Origin: Halichondria panicea
Taxonomy: Eukaryota > Porifera > Demospongiae > Suberitida > Halichondriidae
Reading direction: 5' to 3'
NCBI RefSeq assembly: GCF_963675165.1
Contig: NC_087377.1
Coordinates: 6,589,122-6,653,121 of the forward strand
Length of the DNA stretch: 64,000 nt
Positions 56,714-64,000 of the stretch are shown here, piece by piece (the stretch's first letter is position 1; each line of letters opens with the position of its first letter). The notes under the pieces are model-generated. The model had not been told where the DNA came from. It was given only the letters and a program-made list of their open reading frames with translations, and ran no database searches. Position numbers and translations under genes: made by a program.

Positions 56714-57727
56714 TTTCCAGCTGCAGAAGTCACTGTGAGTGCATGTGAAAGTAGATCAGTAATCCAACACCAGTGTATGCAAACATTAAACATGACACAT
56801 CCTCATGCAGTAGTCTATATATAGATGTTGGGTATAGGTAATTGTGCTGCATGCATTTTTTTGGTGAGAATTTTGCAGGCACCTGCTTAATGAAGTAAAA
56901 AAAGTCAGTGCTCAGTGTAGTATAAAGTATTTGTACTGACATGATTTATCTGTGAATTCATTGTTTAGCACATTAATTTTTGCTGAAATTCTGCTAAATT
57001 CTGCTCAAGTTGTGTATCAGGAGCCCGCCCATAAATAAGAAGGAGCAGCTAACTTCAACGTATGCTCAGCGGTCATATAACCACTTACAAAACGTGATCC
57101 CCGTAGTCAGCCACTCCTTCTCTTATTTATGGGCTCCTGATATTATTCATAAGTCATTTTAATCATCATTTTGCGAGTACACATTTTGGCAATTTTACTC
57201 TCATTCGCATTAATACCTGCGAAAATATGTCACCTTTAAGGTATATACTAGCTCTTGATTGGTAGATAATTATCCGAGGCATAGTTAATTGGTTATGACA
57301 GCATGCACTATCGGATATGGTTTATGTTGTCCACCCTTTCACTTATAGCCTCTTCACTGCGCTAGATCGGAATCTATTTTTTCTCCCTTCGGCCTGCAGG
57401 GGATGAGGCTATATAATTATACACTGAGAGAATAATGTGGGAAATAGGTATAGAAGAATACATGTAAATAGCTATAGTGGCTTGAGCATCTACCAAGTTC
57501 TAGGGGTTTGGGGAGGGCGTGGCCAGAGTAGATTAACCTATGACCCTGGCATTCTGGAGTACAAGTATAGTGGATCGGAGTAGAAGTTCGAGTACAGTGG
57601 CCGGCTCTGATCTGAGTGGCTGCAATGTGCAATGTCTACACTACAGCTTTATAGTTGTATAGATAAGACTATTGAGCTGCTGTTGCTGGGCTCAAGTCAG
57701 TATTCACCCTAACTGTACTGGCTGATA
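56714..57727. other. Intergenic region between divergent genes, with one inverted-repeat element
   Basis: It separates the His-rich DPT gene (minus) from the GT92 gene (plus), so both promoters lie here. It contains the hairpin element 57017-57140. No TATA box stands out. Confidence 0.45.
57017..57140. mobile_element. 124-bp inverted-repeat element (TCAGGAGCC ends)
   Basis: Left TCAGGAGCCCGCCCATAAAT and right ATTTATGGGCTCCTGA pair, continuing inward (AAGAAGGAG / CTCCTTCTCTT). It is a short MITE or foldback element with no gene. Confidence 0.65.
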
Positions 57728-59110
57728 GTGATGGAGAGACTGCAAATTGTGTTAAGCTTCAAATCCAAGAGAAAACAGCTGTTGATGTCAGCAGCTTCGA
57801 TTTTCTGCCTATTATCAATACTTTGGTTTATCAGAAATGTATTTCTACCACCCAATGCAGTGAAACTCCCTGTGAACATAGATATGGATCCGCCAGCTCG
57901 CCTGCAAAAGGATAATACTCGACGACCCATCAATATTCCTAACCATATCTCATATACAGATCACCCCTACCAATTAGCGCACCAAGCTGACACTGACAAC
58001 GAGGGGTCAAGCAACCAGACTACACTGAGTGCAGTGCTGATACCGATTATTAACTTCGTTGTTCGCTCTGCGTTTATTGACTTGCGGCCAAGAGATGGAT
58101 ATAGTAACTCCACAGTGATTCTTGCCGAAGCTTCAAAGGAAATACTAAAGTTTGGTTTAATTGTAAGCTGTGGTGTTGATGAGATTAGTGCTAAAATACA
58201 CAAAACTAGAACTCTATACTTTAGTTGGATTGAAAGCCACTTTCCGAATCTTACTCACGAGGAAATAATGATTACATGCTATGATCTTGAAGCCCATGAC
58301 AATAGTACAGCTTTTGTCACGTATCGTCCAGCACCAAACTCAGATAAAGTAATAACAAGCACTGTTCGAGTTTCATACTTATTAACAGGTGAACGAAAAG
58401 AAAGCAAAAATAAAGTTGTAGTTTGTACAATGTGTTTCGGATCTACTCCACATTGGTTCAACGAGTGGTTGAGATATCAGAAGACTCTAGGAGTTGATCT
58501 GGTTCAAATAAACGTTGACGACCAGTGTATGAATGAAATCAGGAATTTGAGAACATTTCAGCAATATAGTGAGGATGGTTTCTTGAAAATACAGTACTAC
58601 AAAACTATTTTCTCTTCTACGCAAGTCTTTTACCACTCTCAGGTTCTTAAATATCACGACTGCTTGTACCGACATCAAAATTCATATGAGTACGCACTAT
58701 TTTTGGATATGGATGATTTCTTCATTCCACGAATATCGAACGAAAGTACAATGAAGTACTATTTGAATACATATTTACCAGAAGACAATCAAGCAGCTGT
58801 TAAATTCCACTGGCATAATTTTTTCCCAGATTGCGGCTTGACACAACCACCAGAAAACGTTAAAGATGGTAACATTACCAGAATCCTTCGAATAAAAGAA
58901 TATTCGGATTCTGGCAACTGGAAGTTTGGGGGTAGATTATCACTGATGACATCGGTTCGTGTTCACACACCAATTGAATTCATCAAAGGTTCGAAACAAG
59001 TATATGAGTTTGACAGCAGTATTGCTTACGTAGCACATATTAAACACAATCGATTAAAAAAAAGATTAAAAAAATTGCCTAGTAGTTTTGACTGTTTACA
59101 AAGAGTTTAG
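57728..59110 (+). CDS. Glycosyltransferase family 92 (DUF23) protein, type II membrane
   Basis: A single-exon ORF of 460 aa. The N-terminus has a short basic cytosolic part (KSKRKQ) followed by one hydrophobic segment at about residues 20-40 and then a luminal stem, the layout of Golgi glycosyltransferases. The C-terminal half from about residue 232 carries family signatures: VVVCTMCFGSTPHWFNEWLR, an E-W-x-x-Y-x-x-x-G-V block, and LFLDMDDFFIP near residue 327. The DMDD acidic motif would bind metal and UDP-sugar. GT92 members such as the nematode GALT-1 add galactose to fucose on N-glycans; the substrate here is unknown. There are several N-glycosylation sites (NQT, NST, NES). The absence of introns may reflect retroposition or simply the family's gene structure. 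Confidence 0.85.
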   Translation: MMERLQIVLSFKSKRKQLLMSAASIFCLLSILWFIRNVFLPPNAVKLPVNIDMDPPARLQKDNTRRPINIPNHISYTDHPYQLAHQADTDNEGSSNQTTLSAVLIPIINFVVRSAFIDLRPRDGYSNSTVILAEASKEILKFGLIVSCGVDEISAKIHKTRTLYFSWIESHFPNLTHEEIMITCYDLEAHDNSTAFVTYRPAPNSDKVITSTVRVSYLLTGERKESKNKVVVCTMCFGSTPHWFNEWLRYQKTLGVDLVQINVDDQCMNEIRNLRTFQQYSEDGFLKIQYYKTIFSSTQVFYHSQVLKYHDCLYRHQNSYEYALFLDMDDFFIPRISNESTMKYYLNTYLPEDNQAAVKFHWHNFFPDCGLTQPPENVKDGNITRILRIKEYSDSGNWKFGGRLSLMTSVRVHTPIEFIKGSKQVYEFDSSIAYVAHIKHNRLKKRLKKLPSSFDCLQRV

Positions 59111-60390
59111 ATATCTTATAGTTTGCTATTCATAATTATTATACCACCATGGCAATTATTTATACCTGATATGTTCACAAATACGAGAAATTATTATGCA
59201 GCCAACGAGCATCCTGAGGTTTTTCAATTATTAAAGCAGCCCCTTAATGATTATAGTACATGTACTTGTAAAAAAAGTCTTTGTTGACCATAATAATAAT
59301 TTTTTGCACGTAGACATGGATCATGAGCGAGCAGTCGACTTAGCACAGCCACCCACGCTTCTGCACTCCGGTGTATAGTTCAGAATACAGCTATAGCTAA
59401 TCTCCAATCAAATGCAATGAACGCTGTTGGTGTAAATATTCAGTATAATAATAAATAATCATAATTATACAGGTGCGGTCAGTTCGATAATATCTTATCC
59501 TCACCCACCAAACCCTTTTTTACTATAATTGTAGTCTCAGTCTGTGAACTGTTTTACTTCCAGTTAAGTTTTGTCTTTGTATGGAATTGTGCACATGTAC
59601 AAACTGTATAAAATACACGATAATTGTTATGCTAGAGTGATCAGCTCCGGTATGATTAAAATAATAGTGCAATACATAAACTGAGTTGGCTAACCCTGAG
59701 TTCACATGTTCTAATTAAAAGAACTGAAAAGATGTGTGTCTGCATGTATCCTTGCAATTTCTCCACTTTTCAATTGCCTGTATAACTAGTGTTCAAGCTG
59801 GCGCTGTGCTAATGCCTCTCGCCATGTTTTTGCTTTCGCTCAAAAGTATTAGAGTGTTATCTATAATGAATTTTATATTAAAGTTAGCTTATCTATATAA
59901 AGTCACTGAGAAGAAAAGACTTATTTACATGCATCTATTGTAAGTTATTATTTTTTGTATTATGTGGCTTACCAGGACATCAAGAAAGAAGAAAATTGAT
60001 TCTTCCAGGATCTGTAGTTCAGTGTATATAATATCTAAGAAGAAAAGACCTGTGTACATGCATATTGTTATCTATATTGTTATATGGTAGTGTTTTGTGG
60101 CTTACCAGGCCCTCAAGACAAAGATGATTCTGCCAGGAGGATCTGGATCTGGATCTTGGATATTATTTTCTCACACATGGGGAATGAGCGCGCATGCGCA
60201 TTACATCCACAGGAATAATTAAAGGGTGTGTCCAAAGAGATCAATTTTACAAATGGCTACTGTACTGCTAGCTAGCTGTTTTAACAGATATTTTCTGAGT
60301 ATTGTAGCTAACAAAAAGCTAGCGCTTTAGTGCAAGGCTAACTCATATGTTGAATAGAAAGTTTGTGCGGACAGATGATGCTATGAAAGA
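59111..60390. other. Intergenic stretch without a recognised gene
   Basis: AT-rich. 'AAGAAAAGAC.T.TTTACATGCAT' followed by 'GTGGCTTACCAGG' occurs twice (about 59911-59980 and 60042-60110), a loose tandem duplication. No coding exon is seen. Confidence 0.4.
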
Positions 60391-60393
60391 TTC

Positions 60394-60640
60394 TGAAGAG
60401 ACTGCAACAGCCTTCAATGTGAGTCAAACTAGCCATAACTCGAGAAAGAAGCTTTAGTTTGCTAATCCACGAATCAAAATCCAAGAGAACGTGGCTAGAA
60501 GCCTATAGAAGCTGTTAGTTTTCGTCGCATTGTAACCGTTGAGCAGTTATAGCTGGAATACACACACACACACACAGACAGACACACACACAGTCAGCTT
60601 TACCGTATCCCTCGTGCGGCTACGCCTCGAGGCATAATTA
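60394..60640. repeat. Dispersed 'AGCCATAACTCGAGAAAGAA' repeat, most complete copy
   Basis: It runs from GAAGAGACTGCAACAGCCTT through AGCCATAACTCGAGAAAGAA, a CGAATCAAAATCCAAGAGAA block and GAGCAGTTATAGCTGGAAT to an AC microsatellite (60560-60592) and 'TTACCGTATCCCTCGTGCGG'. The copy at 19990-20600 has the same order but is interrupted by a 400-bp MITE. Confidence 0.6.
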
Positions 60641-60910
60641 TAGGTGTATTAGTAAAACCAGTAGGTTTTACATAGGATTGGCAGTGGGTTTGCCCGTGTT
60701 TAGCAATATTTCAATTATTTTGACTCATGTTCAAACTGTTCTATCTCTGCAGGGAAAGGCCACATCAAGAAACTGGCTGAACAGATAGTTTATTTAGCCT
60801 TTTCTCTCTTTGTATCTCTCATTTCATAATCCATAAACATTTTAATGAATGAATATTTTCATTTTAAAAATTGCACTATTTCGACGTTTCACCGCTCTTT
60901 GTCTGACTGA

Positions 60911-60948
60911 CTAAGTAAGTAAGTAAGTGAGTAAGTAAGTAAGTAAGT
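60911..60948. repeat. (AAGT)n microsatellite
   Basis: About nine tetranucleotide units with one interruption (GTGAGT). Other simple repeats: CA/GT runs at 30471-30503 and 37348-37396, both in introns of the death-domain gene. Confidence 0.85.
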
Positions 60949-61505
60949 TTCTTGCCCAGCATTTACTCCAAGTACAGCCATCTCCAGGACATTCTGCACA
61001 GGGTTTCCAAACGACTACAACCTGGATTACAAAGCGCTTCTTCAGATTTGCGATTGCTTCCACGAGGCAGATGACCTCTCAGTCTCTATTTCTCTTACCT
61101 AGACAATTCCGCCATCTTTAATGACTCAGCAATTGCGTTGTGGCCAATAATAATAGATAGGCGTGGCTAATAAACCGTGCGCCTAAAATCAGTGCAGCAG
61201 TGCTTTTCCAGAGCCTGAGGTGTTCCTTTTCTTCACACTGTTCAGCTCTAGCTCCCTTTCTCTGACAGGCATGCTATATGCACTGGCTAGATATCATGCT
61301 CTTAAAATGGCTGTCATTTAATACTGATTCGCAAATTCAACATAGGGTCTAATTATCAAGCAATAAACATCATTATACTATAATTATTAGTCCAGAGATA
61401 TTCGAGAAGATATCTGATTAGTCCTGTCTTCTCTTCTTGTACTGCCTCTTGACGTTCCACTTATGCATGTCATGATACGTAAACTGTACTGAAAAAGAAA
61501 GGGAA

Positions 61506-62059
61506 TCCGACTAGAAAAACATTTGCAATGTGAAAAATTGCTAGGATTGGCCAGGGGAACCACAAAAAAGCGTGGGAACAAGAAATCAGACGAGAGCATA
61601 ACTCCAATCCGTTACAACGTCATGAACATGTACAATACATAGTATATTAAATAATAGACTGTGTTCCAGATCCACCTATTAGCTTCCATCCACCACATCA
61701 TTCCATGCAGTCACCAGTACGGTCCGTGCATGTTACTACGCATGGATGGACTGTGTGTACCTGTGCTCAACACTGCATGTATTAGGAACATCAATTCATC
61801 ACAAATCATCATAATTATGTGCCCCACATTCTAAAATGGATGTATAATAAATATATATAGGGATTGGTCATCACTCCACCAGTAAAAATTGCGTGGCATA
61901 TTGGCTGGGAAAACATGGGAAAACTACCAGTATACATGTGATTGACGTTGTAACGGATTGGAGTTATGCTCTCGTCTGATTTCTTGTTCCCACGCTTTTT
62001 TGTGGTTCCCCTGGCCAATCCTAGCAATTTTTCACATTGCAAATGTTTTTCTAGTCGGA
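61506..62059. repeat. Perfect 116-bp inverted repeat with 322-bp spacer
   Basis: 61506-61621 and 61944-62059 are exact reverse complements as far as I can read (outer TCCGACTAG, inner CAACGTC). The words GGCCAATCCTAGCAA and CAAATGTTTTT also occur at about 36562-36602 in another intron, so this is probably one member of a repeat family. The spacer has no recognised gene. Confidence 0.8.
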
Positions 62060-62308
62060 TGTATATAGATTAATTATGATGTTGTACATCGCAAAACAGC
62101 AATGTATCTGTGAAGCCATTTAGCTGGAACATTGTAAACTCTACAATTAACCTCTTAGCTCTCTACATAACAGTTAGACACGGTGTCTATGGGATTTAGG
62201 CTTGACTATACAATACAACAAGTGTATTTTGCTTGACAATGGGATACCAAGTAAGTTGTAGGACTGAGTTGTCTCTAAAATAACACTAAAATAATGCTAA
62301 GTCGCCAA

Positions 62309-62453
62309 CCAGAGGAGGTACGACAGGGGCGGAGCAGCTCAAGCAATTAGCCTTTGATTGAGCAATAATTATCCGCCCAAGTCGTATGTTTTTGCTGAGA
62401 GTAATCAGAGGCTAATTACTTTAGCTGCACCTCGCCTGTCGTACCTACTCTGG
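62309..62453. mobile_element. 145-bp MITE with CCAGAG ends and 7-bp target duplication
   Basis: The left CCAGAGGAGGTACGACAGG and right CCTGTCGTACCTACTCTGG ends are inverted. TCGCCAA at 62302-62308 repeats at 62454-62460. Inside, 'AGCAGCTCAAGCAATTAGCC' and 'GGCTAATTACTTTAGCTGC' also pair, so the whole element can fold. Confidence 0.8.
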
Positions 62454-62860
62454 TCGCCAACTAGGCCTGCATGCATGGTAGAGATTGTAAATGGGAATGG
62501 TTTCAGATTAAACTAATTCCAATGATTTCTCTTGCCGAAATCACAAAAATAGCTCCGTGTTATCTTGAAGCTAGCTAACTATTATAGGTAGCTAGGTATT
62601 AGATCTAGGTGGTAGCTATGAATTGCAAGTTGTGTCAAACAAAGTTGTGTAAGAAGGCCTCCTCCAATAAGCATCTTTACCAGGCCTAGTTGGCGATGTA
62701 TAGCTAGCGAGACAACAAGGCTAGTTGTAGGTATACTAAGTCCCATAGTATACCTCCTTTGAGCCCATATACATGTATTCCCATGTAGATTCCCATCTAA
62801 ATGCACGATAATGAAACCCCTAGCTAACAGCATCATTTTTATTCTTTAATGACATTACTA

Positions 62861-63100
62861 TACCATACAGTGGGAAATTTTCGTGAGGTGCAATTTTTCG
62901 AGGGCAGACATGCAGAAGACATGAAAATTCAAACTGAGATAAATTCCCATGGCACCGGTATTTCACATGCAAAGCTATTGGTGGGTGTGGTTTCCAGGTA
63001 TTGAACGCGAATAGTTATTAGAACCCACGAACATTTCTGCTGAGGGCTCTGGAACCAAATAGCGAAAATTTGCACCGGTGAAAAAGTGCCACTATACAAT
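62861..63100. mobile_element. MITE with TACCATACAGTGGGAAATTTT ends
   Basis: Left TACCATACAGTGGGAAATTT and right GTGCCACTATACAAT pair imperfectly, with inner GGTGCAATTTTTCG / CGAAAATTTGCACC. A second copy lies at the left window edge (16-147). Confidence 0.6.
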
Positions 63101-63311
63101 GATTACTATATAATTATAATTATGTAATGTTAGGTAACTTACTTGTATGCTTGATACAAGCCTTGTGAAATGCTACCATAATTTCCACTAGTCGACCATA
63201 AGTGGCTGTCGAATTCGATGGATTGTCCAAATCAATTCTTCAATTTCATTAGAGCAGTGTGAAATTTGGCTTGGGTACTGTTGAAGAGTCTCGGATCGTT
63301 ATCGATTTCGT

Positions 63312-64000
63312 CTAACCTATAGCATGACTTAGGCCTAGCCTGTACTTGTATTCGTTGTATCCAGCAATCTCGGGGTAGACAACTGGAGAAGAGCTTCTTC
63401 CGAGCACTCTTGACTCAACTGAGCTGCAGTTGCTGTATTCTGACGAACTGTAAACATAGAAATTCCTTGTTAAAGAAATAAATCACATTATTTCGTACTG
63501 TCATGTGTAGTATAGCTATATACTGTTAAATGTACACCAAACAATATAATGATCGACACCTGACTCAGTGGTTGTGTGGAGGACTTCATGAGCCAGTTCA
63601 GTCGCTGCATTATCTGTGAGAATGATGACATAACAGCATATACATGAGACCCATGCACTTACACAATTGCAGAATCAATGTAGGCTAGCTATGTAAGTTC
63701 TTAATAAGCCAGAACTGATCGAAAAAAGTTTATGGGGGAACTCCATGAAAATACGGCCCACATCATAGGAAAAGTAGCTAGATAACTCACTTATCTCATC
63801 TCTATAGAGAGCTCTGTAGACAATGAGGACCACTTTCCTAGCAGCGGCATTCTTCATCTCACACTGGTAGTGACCAAAGTCCTCCTCACTCACACTCTGG
63901 ACGCTCAGAGTGTTGGATACTGGATTTCACTTTGCTCCAATCATCGAGGAAAACTGCTCCACAGAATTTCTATAAACTTGAGCACATACATGCTTGCTTT
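63312..64000 (-). CDS. 3' end of an Ig-domain gene, partial at window edge
   Basis: The exon ending at 63791 encodes the end of an Ig domain (TLSVQSVSEEDFGHYQCEM: the L.V..V...D.G.Y.C signature). It follows WSKV and KS from a neighbouring frame, which suggests a one-base break near 63930 or an unseen splice. Next is 63613-63560 (18 codons, in phase). The last exon has two acceptors: at 63447, giving a Gln/Thr-rich end stopping at 63335, or at 63439, giving a Tyr-rich end with VVYPEI and YNEYKYR stopping at 63312. Both keep the frame. No membrane segment is seen between the Ig domain and this tail, so a receptor tail is only one reading. The rest lies outside the window. Confidence 0.45.

Noticed and set aside
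61387-62042. ORFs of 70 and 75 codons in the perfect inverted repeat
   Set aside because: They share sequence only because the arms are inverted copies; no start context or domain.

Overview
The window reads as nuclear DNA of an early-branching animal, most likely a demosponge (Amphimedon-like; an inference, not proven). The evidence is AT-rich DNA full of TGCATGCA and ATAATTAT words, many short GT-AG introns, animal extracellular and signalling domains (Ig, CCP/sushi, dermatopontin, death, ankyrin, Roc/COR, GT92), and a very high load of short inverted-repeat DNA transposons. No rRNA, tRNA, CRISPR array or bacterial-style operon was seen.

0-24.4 kb: an F-box gene (1.4-2.0 kb), then a tandem family of secreted proteins on the minus strand. 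Two members (9.9-14.5 kb and 19.2-24.3 kb) can be assembled exon by exon as signal peptide, Ig-V-like domain, CCP, CCP, linker and a conserved C-terminal module. A third (2.9-4.25 kb) keeps only the two ends. Loose remnants of the last exons lie at 0.26-0.35 and 5.9-7.1 kb. The two full paralogues are nearly identical except in two Tyr/Ser-rich loops. A decayed Crypton-type tyrosine recombinase lies at 15.8-16.95 kb.

25.2-39.7 kb: one 30-exon plus-strand gene. The phased exons sum to 4,800 nt (about 1,599 aa) and encode death domain, ankyrin repeats, coiled coil, Roc-like P-loop GTPase, COR-like region and death domain: an intracellular signalling scaffold.

40.4-56.7 kb: a minus-strand cluster of secreted dermatopontin (DPT) genes, some with long His/Pro-rich tails, plus a tail-only paralogue. 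A tandem duplication (unit 1 about 40.79-46.03 kb, unit 2 about 46.03-54.01 kb) with a GAA microhomology junction copied three genes. Afterwards one copy of two of the gene pairs decayed. The broken tail gene of unit 2 was hit by two abutting TTAA-flanked transposons. The larger one (47.87-49.81 kb) carries a THAP zinc-finger remnant on one strand and a P2X7-type C-terminal ('ballast') domain remnant on the other.

57.7-64 kb: a type II membrane glycosyltransferase (GT92), a perfect 116-bp inverted repeat, several MITEs, and at the right edge the 3' end of an Ig-domain gene running off the window.

The genes do not form a pathway. The window is a patchwork of tandemly duplicating extracellular (matrix or immune-like) genes, one death-fold signalling gene, and many mobile elements.
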